Positions 8,646 through 23,472 of a stretch of DNA of 64,000 bases are shown here, piece by piece. Both the position numbers and the translations under genes were made by a program. The notes beneath the pieces are model-generated. The model was not told the DNA's origin and did not search any database. It saw nothing but the letters and a program-made list of their open reading frames with translations. How positions within the stretch are numbered: the stretch's first letter is position 1; the number at the start of each line of letters is the position of its first letter. This stretch comes from Amaranthus tricolor (lineage: Eukaryota; Streptophyta; Magnoliopsida; Caryophyllales; Amaranthaceae), in assembly GCF_026212465.1 (NCBI RefSeq), contig NC_080056.1:25873249-25937248 (forward strand). Direction: 5' to 3'.

Positions 8646-11600
8646 GTTTTTAAGTGGTTAGAATTTAAAATCATAGTCAAATGCTAGAAATTACGTGTTA
8701 AGTTACGATTTTAAGGGTTTTTAAGCATTTTTAGCACTTTTGCGCATAAAGTAGCTCTAACTTGGTTTGTTTTGCACGGAACTTGGCACGCAACCCTATT
8801 TGGTATATACTATTATGTTGAAGTGGTTAGAATTGAAAATCATACTCATATGCTAGAAATTTCGTGCTAAGTTGCGATTTTATGGGTTTTTAAGTGTTTT
8901 TGGCGTTTTTGCGCATAAAGTAGCTGAAACTTGGTTTGTTTTGCACGAAACTTGGAACACAACACTATTTGGTATGTATTATTGTGTTGAAGTAGTAAGA
9001 ATTGAAAATCATACTCATATGCTAGAAATTACGTGTTAAATTGCGATTTTAAGAGTTTTTAAGCGTTTTTAGCGTTTTTCGTATAATGTGGCAAACTTGT
9101 TTTGTGTCACACGGAACTTGGCACACAAAACTATTTGGTATATTTTATTGTGTTTAAGTGGTTAGAATTGAAAATCATAGTCAAATGCTTGAAATTACGT
9201 GTTAAGTTGCAATTTTAAGGGTTTTAAACCATTTTTAGCACTTTTGCACATAAAGTAGCTCAAACTTGGTTTGTTTTGCACGAAACTTGGCACGCAACAC
9301 TATTCTGTATAAATTATTGTGTTGAAGTGGTTAGAATTTAAAACCATACTCATATTCTAGAAATTACGTGTTAAGTTGCGATTTTATGGGTTTTTAAGTG
9401 TTTTTGGCGTTTTTGAGCATAAAGTAGCTCAAACTTGGTTTGTTTTGCACGTAACTCGGCACACAACTCTATTTAATATATATTATTGTGTGGAAGTGGT
9501 TAGAATTGAAAATCATAGTCATATGCTAGAAATTACGTGTTAAGTTGCAATTTTATGCGTTTTAAAACGTTTTTGGCACTTTCACACATAAAATAGTTTA
9601 AACTTGGTTTGTTTTGCACGAAACTTGGCACACAACACTATTTGGTATATATTATTGTATTGAAGTGATTAGAATTGAAAATCATAGTCATATGTTAGAA
9701 ATTACGTGTTTAGTTGCAATTTTAAGGGTTTTTAAGCGTTTTTGGCGTTTTGCGCATAAAGTAGTTCAAACTTGGTTTGTTTTGCTCGGAACTTGGCACA
9801 CAACACTATTTGGTATATATTATTGTGTTTAAGAGGTTAGAATTGAAAATCATAGTCAAATTCTAGAAATTACGTGTTAAGTTGCAATTTTAAAGGTTTT
9901 TTAGCATTTTCGGCACTTTTGCGCATAAAGTAGCTAAAACTTGGTTTGTTTTGCACGAAATTTAGCACACAACACTATTTGGTATATATTATTGTGTTGA
10001 AGTGGTTAGAATTGAAAATCATACTCATATGCAAGAAATTACTTGTTAAGTGTCGATTTTATGGGTTTTTAAGCGTTTTTGGCATTTTTGTGCATAAAGT
10101 AGCTCAAACTTGGATAGCTTTTCACGAAACATGGCACACAACACTATTCGGAATGTACTATTGTGTCGAAGTGGTTAGAATTGAAAATCATACTCATATG
10201 CTAGAAATTACATGTTAAATTGTGATTTTAAAGGTTTTTATGCGTTTTTGGCGATTGTCGCATAAAGTAGCAAACTTGGTTTGTTTTGCACGGAACTTGG
10301 CACACAAAACTCTTTGGTATATATTATTGTGTTTAAGTGGTTAGAATTGAAAATCATACTCAAATGCTAGAAATTACGTGTTAAGTTGCGATTTTAAGGG
10401 TTTTTAAGCAATTTTAGCACTTTTGCGCATAAAGTAGCTCAAACTTGGTTTGTTTTGCACGAAACTTGGTACGCAAAACTATTTGGTATATATTATTGTG
10501 TTGAAGTGGTTAGAATTTAAAATCATACGCATATGCTAAAAATTACGTGTTATGTTGTGATTTTGTGGGTTTTTAAATGTTTTTGGCGTTTTTACGCATA
10601 AAGTAGCTCAAACTTGGTTTGTTTTGCACGAAACTTGGCACACAACTCTATTTAATATATATTATTGTGTGGAAGTGGTTAGAATTGAAAATCATAGTCA
10701 TATGCTAGAAATTACGTGTTAAGTTGCGATTTTATGCGTTATAAAACTTTTTTGGCACTTTCACGCATAAAATAGCTCAAACTTGGTTTGTTTTGCACGA
10801 AACTTGGTACACAACACTATTTGGTATATATTATTGTATTGAAGTGGTTAGAATTGAAAATCATAGTCATATATTAGAAATTACGTGTTTAGTTGCGATT
10901 TTAAGGGTTTTTAAGCGTTTTTGGCGTTTTGCGCATAAAGTAGCTCAAAATTGGTTTGTTTTGCACGGAACTTGCCACACAACACTATTTGGTATATATT
11001 ATTGTGTTTAAGTGGTTAGAATTAAAAATCATAGTCAAATGCTAGAAATTACGTGTAAGTTGCGATTTTATAGGTTTTTAAGCATTTTTGGCACTTTTGC
11101 GCATAAAGTAGCTCAAACTTGGTTTGTTTTGCACGAAACTTGGCACGCAACACTATTTGGTATATTTTATTGTGTTGAAGTGGTTAGAATTGAAAATCAT
11201 ATGCATATGCTAAAAATTACGTGTTAAGTTGCGATTTTGTGGGTTTTTAAATGTTTTTGGCGTTTTTACGCATAAAGTAGCTCAAACTTGGTTTGTTTTG
11301 CACGAAACTTGGCACACAACTCTATTTAATATATATTATTGTGAGGAAGTGTTTAGAATTGAAAATCATAGTCATATGCTAAAAATTACGTGTTAAGTTG
11401 CGATTTTATGCGTTTTAGAACTCTTTTGGCACTTTCACGCATAAAATAGCTCCAACTTGGTTTGTTTTGCACGAAACTTGGCACTAAACACTATTTGGTA
11501 TATATTATTGTGTTGAAGTGGTAGAATGGAAAATCATAGTCATATGCTAGAAATTACGTGTTTATTTGCGATTTTAAGGGTTTTTAAGTGTGTTTGGCGT

Positions 11601-14200
11601 TTTGCGCATAAAGTAGCTCAAACGTGGTTTGTTTTGCACGGAACTTGGCAAACAAAACTATTTGGTATATATTATTGTTTTTAAGTGGTTAGAATTTAAA
11701 ATCATAGTCAAATGCTAGAAATTACGTGTTAAGTTGCGATTTTAAGGGTTTTTAAGCATTTTTAACACTTTTGCGCATAAAGTAGCTCAAACTTGGTTTG
11801 TTTTGCACGAAACTTGGCACGCAACACTATTTGGTTTATATTATTGTGTTGAAGTGGTTAGAATTGAAAATCATAGTCAAATGTTGAAATTACGTGTTAA
11901 TTTGCGATTTTAAGGGTTTTTAAGCATTTTTAGCACTTTGGCGCATAAAGTAGCTCTAACTTGGTTTGTTTTGCACGGAACTTGGCACCAACCCTATTTG
12001 GTATATACTATTGTGTTAAAGTGGTTAGAATTGAAAATCATACTCATATGCTAGAAATTTCGTGCTAAGTTGCGATTTTATGGGTTTTTAAGTGTTTTTG
12101 GCGTTTTTGCGCATAAAGTAGCTGAAACTTGGTTTGTTTTGCACGAAACTTGGCACACAACTCTATTTATTATATATTATTGTGTTGAAGTGGTTAGAAT
12201 TGAAAATCATACTCATATGCTAGAAATTACTTGTTAAGTTGCAATTTTATGGGTTTTTAAGCGTTTTTGGCACTTTGTGCATAAAGTAGCTCAAACTTGG
12301 TTTGTTTTGCACGAAACTTGGCACACAACACTATTTGGTATATTTTATTGTGTTTAAGTGGTTAGAATTGAAAATCATAGTCAAATGCTAGAAATTACGT
12401 GTTAAGTTGCAATTTTAAGGGTTTTAAACCATTTTTAGCACTTTTGCGCATAAAGTAGCTCAAACTTGGTTTGTTTTGCACGAAACTTGGCACGCAACAC
12501 TATTCTGTATACATTATTGTGTTGAAGTGGTTAGAATTTAAAAGCATACTCATATTCTAGAAATTACGTGTTAAGTTGCGATTTTATGGGTTTTTAAGTG
12601 TTTTTGGCGTTTTTGCGCATAAAGTAGCTCAAACTTGGTTTGTTTTGCACGTAACTCGGCACAAAACTCTATTTAATATATATTATTGTGTGGAAGTGGT
12701 TAGAATTGAAAATCATAGTCATATGCTAGAAATTACGTGTTAAGTTGCGATTTTATGCGTTTTAAAACTTTTTTGGCACTTTCACGCATAAAGTAGCTCA
12801 AACTTGGTTTGTTTTGCACGAAACTTGGCACACAACACTATTTGGTATATATTATTGTGTTGAAGTGGTTAGAATTTAAAATCATAGTCATATGCTAGAA
12901 ATTACTTGTTAAGTTGCTATTTTATGGGTTTTTAAGCGTTTTTGGCACTTTTGTGCATAAAGTCGGTCAAACTTGGTTTGTTTTGCACGAAACTTGGCAC
13001 ACAACATTATTTGGTATGTATTATTGTGTTGAATTGTTAGATTTGAGAATCATACTCATATGCTAGAAAGTTCGTGTTAAATTGCGTTTTTAAGGGTTTT
13101 TAAGCGTTTTTGGCGTTTTTCGCATAAAGTAGCAAACTTGGTTTGTATTGCACAGAACTTGGCACACAAAACTATTTGGTATATATTATTGTGTTTAAGT
13201 GGTTAGAATTGAAAATCATATGCATATGCTAAAAATTACGTGTTAAGTTGCGATTTTGTGGGTTTTTAAATGTTTTTTGTGTTTTCACGCATAAAGTATC
13301 CCAAACTTGGTTTGTTTTGCACGAAACTTGGCACACAACTCTATTTAATATATATTATTGTGTGGAAGTGGTTAGAATTAAAAATCATAGTCATATGCTA
13401 AAAATTACGTGTTAAGTTGCGATTTTATGCGTTTTAAAACTTTTTTGGCACTTTCACGCATAAAATAGCTCAAACTTGGTTTGTTTTGCACGAAACTTTG
13501 CACACAACACTATTTGGTATATTTTATTGTGTTGAAGTGGTAGAATGGAAAATCATAGTCATATGCGAAAAATTACGTGTTTAGTTGCGATTTTAAGGGT
13601 TTTTATGTGTGTTTGGGGTTTTGCGCATAAAGTTGCCCAAACTTGGTTTGTTTTGCACGGAACTTGCCACACAACACTATTTGGTATATATTATTGTGTT
13701 TAAGTGGTTAGAATTAAAAATAATAGTCAAATGATAGAAATTACTTCTTAAGATGCGATTTTATGTGTTTTTAAACTTTTTTTGCACTTTCAAGCGTAAA
13801 GTAGCTCAAAGTTGGTTTGTTTTGCACGAAACTTGGCACACAACACAATTTGGAATGTATTATTGTGTTGAAGTGGCTAGAATTGAAAATCACACTCATA
13901 TGTTAGAAATTACGTGTTAAATTGTGATTTTCAGGGTTTTTAAGCGTTTTTGGCGTTTGTCGCATAAAGTAGCAAACTTGGTTTGTTTTGCACGGAACTT
14001 GGCACACAAAACTCTTTGGTATATATTATTGTGTTTAAGTGGTTAGAATTGAAAATCATAGTCAAATGCTAGAAATTACGTGTTAAGTTGCGATTTTAAG
14101 GGTTTTTAAGCATTTTTAGCACTTTGCGCATAAAGTAGCTCAAACTTGGTTTGTTTTGCATGAAACTTGGCACGCAACACTATTTGGTATATATTATTGT
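8646..14200 (+). repeat. Satellite array, left domain: diverged monomers of about 168-169 bp
   Basis: Head-to-tail monomers; the landmark AAGTGGTTAG recurs at 8652, 8821, 8990, 9156 and 9325 (spacing 166-169). Conserved words include CAAACTTGGTTTG, GCACGAAACTTGG, TATTATTGTGTTGAAG and GAAATTACGTGTTAAG. Monomers here differ a good deal from each other. A block at about 8.65-9.6 kb is repeated at about 11.85-12.8 kb (offset about 3200 bp, 19 monomers), and a looser 7-monomer period (9614 to 10793, 1179 bp) foreshadows the regular array to the right. Short ORFs in it are periodic accidents. I see no gene here. Confidence 0.95.
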
Positions 14201-17200
14201 GTTGAAGTGGTTAGAATTGAAAATCATACGCATATGCTAAAAATTACGTGTTATGTTGCGATTTTGTGGGTTTTTAAATGATTTTGGTGTTTTTACGCAT
14301 AAAGTAGCTCAAACTTGGTTTGTTTTGCACGAAACTTGGCACACAACTCTATTTAATATATATTATTGTGTGTAAGTGGTTAGAATTGAAAATCATAGTC
14401 ATATGGTGTTAAGTTGCGATTTTATGCGTTTTAAAACTGTTTTGGCACTTTCACGCATAAAATAGCTCAAACTTCGTTTGTTTTGCACGAAACTTGCCAC
14501 ACAACACTATTTGGTATATATTATTGTATTGAAGTGGTTAGAATTAAAAATCATAGTCATATGCTAGAAATTACGTGTTTAGTTGCGATTTTAAGGGTTT
14601 TTAAGCGTTTTTGGCGTTTTGCGCATAAAGTAGCTCAAACTTGGTTTGTTTTGCACGGAACTTGGCACACAACACTATTTGGTATATATTATTGTGTTTA
14701 AGAGGTTAGAATTAAAAATCTTAGTCAAATGCTAGAAATTACGTGTTAAGTTGCGATTTTAAGGGTTTTTTTTAGCATTTTCGGCACTTTTGCGCATAAA
14801 GTAGCTAAAACTTGGTTTGTTTTGCACGAAACTTGGCATACAACACTGTTTGGTATATATTATTGTGTTGAAGTGGTTAGAATTGAAAATCATACTCATA
14901 TGCAAGAAATTACTTGTTAAGTGTCGATTTTATGGGTTTTTAAGCGTTTTTGGCAATTTTGTGCATAAAGTAGCTCAAACTTGGTTTGTTTTGCACGAAA
15001 CTTGGCACACAACACTATTTGGTATATATTATTGTGTTTAAGTGGTTAGAATTGAAAATCATAGTCAAATGCTAGAAATTACGTGTTAAGTTGCAATTTT
15101 AAGGGTTTTAAACCATTTTTAGCACTTTTGCGCAGAAAGTAGCTCAAACTTGGTTTGTTTTGCACGAAACTTGGCACGCAACACTATTCTGTATACATTA
15201 TTGTGTTGAAGTGGTTAGAATTTAAAACGATACTCATATTCTAGAAATTACGTGTTAAGTTGCGATTTTAAGGGTTTTTTAAGCATTTTTGGCACTTTGC
15301 GCATAAAGTAGCACAAACTTTGTTTGTTTTGCACGAAACTTGGCACGCAACACTATTTGGTATATATTATTGTGTTGAAGTGGTTAGAATTGAAAATCAT
15401 ACGCATATGCTAAAAATTACGTGTTATGTTGCGATTTTGTGGGTTTTTAAATGATTTTGGTGTTTTTTACGCATAAAGTAGCTCAAACTTGGTTTGTTTT
15501 GCACGAAACTTGGCACACAACTCTATTTAATATATATTATTGTGTGTAAGTGGTTAGAATTGAAAATCATAGTCATATGGTGTTAAGTTGCGATTTTATG
15601 CGTTTTAAAACTGTTTTGGCACTTTCACGCATAAAATAGCTCAAACTTCGTTTGTTTTGCACGAAACTTGCCACACAACACTATTTGGTATATATTATTG
15701 TATTGAAGTGGTTAGAATTAAAAATCATAGTCATATGCTAGAAATTACGTGTTTAGTTGCGATTTTAAGGGTTTTTAAGCGTTTTTGGCGTTTTGCGCAT
15801 AAAGTAGCTCAAACTTGGTTTGTTTTGCACGGAACTTGGCACACAACACTATTTGGTATATATTATTGTGTTTAAGAGGTTAGAATTAAAAATCTTAGTC
15901 AAATGCTAGAAATTACGTGTTAAGTTGCGATTTTAAGGGTTTTTTTTAGCATTTTCGGCACTTTTGCGCATAAAGTAGCTAAAACTTGGTTTGTTTTGCA
16001 CGAAACTTGGCATACAACACTGTTTGGTATATATTATTGTGTTGAAGTGGTTAGAATTGAAAATCATACTCATATGCAAGAAATTACTTGTTAAGTGTCG
16101 ATTTTATGGGTTTTTAAGCGTTTTTGGCAATTTTGTGCATAAAGTAGCTCAAACTTGGTTTGTTTTGCACGAAACTTGGCACCACAACACTATTTGGTAT
16201 ATATTATTGTGTTTAAGTGGTTAGAATTGAAAATCATAGTCAAATGCTAGAAATTACGTGTTAAGTTGCAATTTTAAGGGTTTTAAACCATTTTTAGCAC
16301 TTTTGCGCAGAAAGTAGCTCAAACTTGGTTTGTTTTGCACGAAACTTGGCACGCAACACTATTCTGTATACATTATTGTGTTGAAGTGGTTAGAATTTAA
16401 AACGATACTCATATTCTAGAAATTACGTGTTAAGTTGCGATTTTAAGGGTTTTTAAGCATTTTTGGCACTTTGCGCATAAAGTAGCACAAACTTTGTTTG
16501 TTTTGCACGAAACTTGGCACGCAACACTATTTGGTATATATTATTGTGTTGAAGTGGTTAGAATTGAAAATCATACGCATATGCTAAAAAATTACGTGTT
16601 ATGTTGCGATTTTGTGGGTTTTTAAATGATTTTGGTGTTTTTACGCATAAAGTAGCTCAAACTTGGTTTGTTTTACACGAAACTTGGCACACAACTCCAT
16701 TTAATATATATTATTGTGTGTAAGTGGTTAGAATTGAAAATCATAGTCATATGGTGTTAAGTTGCGATTTTATGCGTTTTAAAACTTTTTTGGCACTTTC
16801 ATGCATAAAATAGCTCAAACTTGGTTTGTTTTGCACGAAACTGGCCACACAACACTATTTGGTATATATTATTGTATTGAAGTGGTTAGAATTAAAAATC
16901 ATAGTCATATGCTAGAAATTACGTGTTTAGTTGCGATTTTAAGGGTTTTTAAGCGTTTTTGGCGTTTTGCGCATAAAGTAGCTCAAACTTGGTTTGTTTT
17001 GCACGGAACTTGGCACACAACACTATTTGGTATATATTATTGTGTTTAAGAGGTTAGAATTAAAAATCTTAGTCAAATGCTAGAAATTACGTGTTAAGTT
17101 GCGATTTTAAGGGTTTTTTTTAGCATTTTCGGCACTTTTGCGCATAAAGTAGCTAAAACTTGGTTTGTTTTGCACGAAACTTGGCATACAACACTGTTTG

Positions 17201-20200
17201 GTATATATTATTGTGTTGAAGTGGTTAGAATTGAAAATCATACTCATATGCAAGAAATTACTTGTTAAGTGTCGATTTTATGGGTTTTTAAGCGTTTTTG
17301 GCAATTTTGTGCATAAAGTAGCTCAAACTTGGTTTGTTTTGCACGAAACTTGGCACACAACACTATTTGGTATATATTATTGTGTTTAAGTGGTTAGAAT
17401 TGAAAATCATAGTCAAATGCTAGAAATTACGTGTTAAGTTGCAATTTTAAGGGTTTTAAAACCATTTTTAGCACTTTTGCGCAGAAAGTAGCTCAAACAT
17501 GGTTTGTTTTGCACGAAACTTGGCACGCAACACTATTCTGTATACATTATTGTGTTGAAGTGGTTAGAATTTAAAACGATACTCATATTCTAGAAATTAC
17601 GTGTTAAGTTGCGATTTTAAGGGTTTTTAAGCATTTTTGGCACTTTGCGCATAAAGTAGCACAAACTTTGTTTGTTTTGCACGAAACTTGGCACGCAACA
17701 CTATTTGGTATATATTATTGTGTTGAAGTGGTTAGAATCGAAAATCATACGCATATGCTAAAAATTACGTGTTATGTTGCGATTTTGTGGGTTTTTAAAT
17801 GATTTTGGTGTTTTTACGCATAAAGTAGCTCAAACTTGGTTTGTTTTACACGAAACTTGGCACACAACTCCATTTAATATATATTATTGTGTGTAAGTGG
17901 TTAGAATTGAAAATCATAGTCATATGGTGTTAAGTTGCGATTTTATGCGTTTTAAAACTTTTTTGGCACTTTCATGCATAAAATAGCTCAAACTTGGTTT
18001 GTTTTGCACGAAACTGGCCACACAACACTATTTGGTATATATTATTGTATTGAAGTGGTTAGAATTAAAAATCATAGTCATATGCTAGAAATTACGTGTT
18101 TAGTTGCGATTTTAAGGGTTTTTAAGCGTTTTTGGCGTTTTGCGCATAAAGTAGCTCAAACTTGGTTTGTTTTGCACGGAACTTGGCACACAACACTATT
18201 TGGTATATATTATTGTGTTTAAGAGGTTAGAATTAAAAATCTTAGTCAAATGCTAGAAATTACGTGTTAAGTTGCGATTTTAAGGGTTTTTTTTAGCATT
18301 TTCGGCACTTTTGCGCATAAAGTAGCTAAAACTTGGTTTGTTTTGCACGAAACTTGGCATACAACACTGTTTGGTATATATTATTGTGTTGAAGTGGTTA
18401 GAATTGAAAATCATACTCATATGCAAGAAATTACTTGTTAAGTGTCGATTTTATGGGTTTTTAAGCGTTTTTGGCAATTTTGTGCATAAAGTAGCTCAAA
18501 CTTGGTTTGTTTTGCACGAAACTTGGCACACAACACTATTTGGTATATATTATTGTGTTTAAGTGGTTAGAATTGAAAATCATAGTCAAATGCTAGAAAT
18601 TACGTGTTAAGTTGCAATTTTAAGGGTTTTAAACCATTTTTAGCACTTTTGCGCAGAAAGTAGCTCAAACTTGGTTTGTTTTGCACGAAACTTGGCACGC
18701 AACACTATTCTGTATACATTATTGTGTTGAAGTGGTTAGAATTTAAAACGATACTCATATTCTAGAAATTACGTGTTAAGTTGCGATTTTAAGGGTTTTT
18801 AAGCATTTTTGGCACTTTGCGCATAAAGTAGCACAAACTTTGTTTGTTTTGCACGAAACTTGGCACGCAACACTATTTGGTATATATTATTGTGTTGAAG
18901 TGGTTAGAATTGAAAATCATACGCATATGCTAAAAATTACGTGTTATGTTGCGATTTTGTGGGTTTTTAAATGATTTTGGTGTTTTTACGCATAAAGTAG
19001 CTCAAACTTGGTTTGTTTTACACGAAACTTGGCACACAACTCCATTTAATATATATTATTGTGTGTAAGTGGTTAGAATTGAAAATCATAGTCATATGGT
19101 GTTAAGTTGCGATTTTATGCGTTTTAAAACTTTTTTGGCACTTTCATGCATAAAATAGCTCAAACTTCGTTTGTTTTGCACGAAACTGGCCACACAACAC
19201 TATTTGGTATATATTATTGTATTGAAGTGGTTAGAATTAAAAATCATAGTCATATGCTAGAAATTACGTGTTTAGTTGCGATTTTAAGGGTTTTTAAGCG
19301 TTTTTGGCGTTTTGCGCATAAAGTAGCTCAAACTTGGTTTGTTTTGCACGGAACTTGGCACACAACACTATTTGGTATATATTATTGTGTTTAAGAGGTT
19401 AGAATTAAAAATCTTAGTCAAATGCTAGAAATTACGTGTTAAGTTGCGATTTTAAGGGTTTTTTTTAGCATTTTCGGCACTTTTGCGCATAAAGTAGCTA
19501 AAACTTGGTTTGTTTTGCACGAAACTTGGCATACAACACTGTTTGGTATATATTATTGTGTTGAAGTGGTTAGAATTGAAAATCATACTCATATGCAAGA
19601 AATTACTTGTTAAGTGTCGATTTTATGGGTTTTTAAGCGTTTTTGGCAATTTTGTGCATAAAGTAGCTCAAACTTGGTTTGTTTTGCACGAAACTTGGCA
19701 CACAACACTATTTGGTATATATTATTGTGTTTAAGTGGTTAGAATTGAAAATCATAGTCAAATGCTAGAAATTACGTGTTAAGTTGCAATTTTAAGGGTT
19801 TTAAACCATTTTTAGCACTTTTGCGCAGAAAGTAGCTCAAACTTGGTTTGTTTTGCACGAAACTTGGCACGCAACACTATTCTGTATACATTATTGTGTT
19901 GAAGTGGTTAGAATTTAAAACGATACTCATATTCTAGAAATTACGTGTTAAGTTGCGATTTTAAGGGTTTTTAAGCATTTTTGGCACTTTGCGCATAAAG
20001 TAGCACAAACTTTGTTTGTTTTGCACGAAACTTGGCACGCAACACTATTTGGTATATATTATTGTGTTGAAGTGGTTAGAATTGAAAATCATACGCATAT
20101 GCTAAAAATTACGTGTTATGTTGCGATTTTGTGGGTTTTTAAATGATTTTGGTGTTTTTACGCATAAAGTAGCTCAAACTTGGTTTGTTTTGCACGAAAC

Positions 20201-23200
20201 TTGGCACACAACTCTATTTAATATATATTATTGTGTGTAAGTGGTTAGAATTGAAAATCATAGTCATATGGTGTTAAGTTGCGATTTTATGCGTTTTAAA
20301 ACTGTTTTGGCACTTTCACGCATAAAATAGCTCAAACTTCGTTTGTTTTGCACGAAACTTGCCACACAACACTATTTGGTATATATTATTGTATTGAAGT
20401 GGTTAGAATTAAAAATCATAGTCATATGCTAGAAATTACGTGTTTAGTTGCGATTTTAAGGGTTTTTAAGCGTTTTTGGCGTTTTGCGCATAAAGTAGCT
20501 CAAACTTGGTTTGTTTTGCACGGAACTTGGCACACAACACTATTTGGTATATATTATTGTGTTTAAGAGGTTAGAATTAAAAATCTTAGTCAAATGCTAG
20601 AAATTACGTGTTAAGTTGCGATTTTAAGGGTTTTTTTTTAGCATTTTCGGCACTTTTGCGCATAAAGTAGCTAAAACTTGGTTTGTTTTGCACGAAACTT
20701 GGCATACAACACTGTTTGGTATATATTATTGTGTTGAAGTGGTTAGAATTGAAAATCATACTCATATGCAAGAAATTACTTGTTAAGTGTCGATTTTATG
20801 GGTTTTTAAGCGTTTTTGGCAATTTTGTGCATAAAGTAGCTCAAACTTGGTTTGTTTTGCACGAAACTTGGCACACAACACTATTTGGTATATATTATTG
20901 TGTTAAGTGGTTAGAATTGAAAATCATAGTCAAATGCTAGAAATTACGTGTTAAGTTGCAATTTTAAGGGTTTTAAACCATTTTTAGCACTTTTGCGCAG
21001 AAAGTAGCTCAAACTTGGTTTGTTTTGCACGAAACTTGGCACGCAACACTATTCTGTATACATTATTGTGTTGAAGTGGTTAGAATTTAAAACGATACTC
21101 ATATTCTAGAAATTACGTGTTAAGTTGCGATTTTAAGGGTTTTTAAGCATTTTTGGCACTTTGCGCATAAAGTAGCACAAACTTTGTTTGTTTTGCACGA
21201 AACTTGGCACGCAACACTATTTGGTATATATTATTGTGTTGAAGTGGTTAGAATTGAAAATCATACGCATATGCTAAAAATTACGTGTTATGTTGCGATT
21301 TTGTGGGTTTTTAAATGATTTTGGTGTTTTTACGCATAAAGTAGCTCAAACTTGGTTTGTTTTACACGAAACTTGGCACACAACTCCATTTAATATATAT
21401 TATTGTGTGTAAGTGGTTAGAATTGAAAATCATAGTCATATGGTGTTAAGTTGCGATTTTATGCGTTTTAAAACTTTTTTGGCACTTTCATGCATAAAAT
21501 AGCTCAAACTTGGTTTGTTTTGCACGAAACTGGCCACACAACACTATTTGGTATATATTATTGTATTGAAGTGGTTAGAATTAAAAATCATAGTCATATG
21601 CTAGAAATTACGTGTTTAGTTGCGATTTTAAGGGTTTTTAAGCGTTTTTGGCGTTTTGCGCATAAAGTAGCTCAAACTTGGTTTGTTTTGCACGGAACTT
21701 GGCACACAACACTATTTGGTATATATTATTGTGTTTAAGAGGTTAGAATTAAAAATCTTAGTCAAATGCTAGAAATTACGTGTTAAGTTGCGATTTTAAG
21801 GGTTTTTTTTAGCATTTTCGGCACTTTTGCGCATAAAGTAGCTAAAACTTGGTTTGTTTTGCACGAAACTTGGCATACAACACTGTTTGGTATATATTAT
21901 TGTGTTGAAGTGGTTAGAATTGAAAATCATACTCATATGCAAGAAATTACTTGTTAAGTGTCGATTTTATGGGTTTTTAAGCGTTTTTGGCAATTTTGTG
22001 CATAAAGTAGCTCAAACTTGGTTTGTTTTGCACGAAACTTGGCACACAACACTATTTGGTATATATTATTGTGTTTAAGTGGTTAGAATTGAAAATCATA
22101 GTCAAATGCTAGAAATTACGTGTTAAGTTGCAATTTTAAGGGTTTTAAACCATTTTTAGCACTTTTGCGCAGAAAGTAGCTCAAACATGGTTTGTTTTGC
22201 ACGAAACTTGGCACGCAACACTATTCTGTATACATTATTGTGTTGAAGTGGTTAGAATTTAAAACGATACTCATATTCTAGAAATTACGTGTTAAGTTGC
22301 GATTTTAAGGGTTTTTAAGCATTTTTGGCACTTTGCGCATAAAGTAGCACAAACTTTGTTTGTTTTGCACGAAACTTGGCACGCAACACTATTTGGTATA
22401 TATTATTGTGTTGAAGTGGTTAGAATCGAAAATCATACGCATATGCTAAAAATTACGTGTTATGTTGCGATTTTGTGGGTTTTTAAATGATTTTGGTGTT
22501 TTTACGCATAAAGTAGCTCAAACTTGGTTTGTTTTACACGAAACTTGGCACACAACTCCATTTAATATATATTATTGTGTGTAAGTGGTTAGAATTGAAA
22601 ATCATAGTCATATGGTGTTAAGTTGCGATTTTATGCGTTTTAAAACTTTTTTGGCACTTTCATGCATAAAATAGCTCAAACTTGGTTTGTTTTGCACGAA
22701 ACTGGCCACACAACACTATTTGGTATATATTATTGTATTGAAGTGGTTAGAATTAAAAATCATAGTCATATGCTAGAAATTACGTGTTTAGTTGCGATTT
22801 TAAGGGTTTTTAAGCGTTTTTGGCGTTTTGCGCATAAAGTAGCTCAAACTTGGTTTGTTTTGCACGGAACTTGGCACACAACACTATTTGGTATATATTA
22901 TTGTGTTTAAGAGGTTAGAATTAAAAATCTTAGTCAAATGCTAGAAATTACGTGTTAAGTTGCGATTTTAAGGGTTTTTTTTTAGCATTTTCGGCACTTT
23001 TGCGCATAAAGTAGCTAAAACTTGGTTTGTTTTGCACGAAACTTGGCATACAACACTGTTTGGTATATATTATTGTGTTGAAGTGGTTAGAATTGAAAAT
23101 CATACTCATATGCAAGAAATTACTTGTTAAGTGTCGATTTTATGGGTTTTTAAGCGTTTTTGGCAATTTTGTGCATAAAGTAGCTCAAACTTGGTTTGTT

Positions 23201-23472
23201 TTGCACGAAACTTGGCACACAACACTATTTGGTATATATTATTGTGTTTAAGTGGTTAGAATTGAAAATCATAGTCAAATGCTAGAAATTACGTGTTAAG
23301 TTGCAATTTTAAGGGTTTTAAACCATTTTTAGCACTTTTGCGCAGAAAGTAGCTCAAACTTGGTTTGTTTTGCACGAAACTTGGCACGCAACACTATTCT
23401 GTATACATTATTGTGTTGAAGTGGTTAGAATTTAAAACGATACTCATATTCTAGAAATTACGTGTTAAGTTG
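14201..23472 (+). repeat. Satellite higher-order array HOR-1: about 8 copies of a 7-mer of 1172-1174 bp
   Basis: The marker ACGCATATGC occurs at 14228, 15401, 16575, 17749, 18921, 20093, 21265 and 22437, giving intervals of 1172-1174 bp. Each unit has seven monomers with fixed peculiarities: one lacks 11 bp (CATATGGTGTTAAG, e.g. 14402, 15575, 20265), one has TTTTAAACCATTTTT, one has TTCTGTATACATT, one has TTTTTTTTAGC. Copies look about 98-99% identical by eye. The eighth copy is cut by the assembly gap. Confidence 0.95.
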
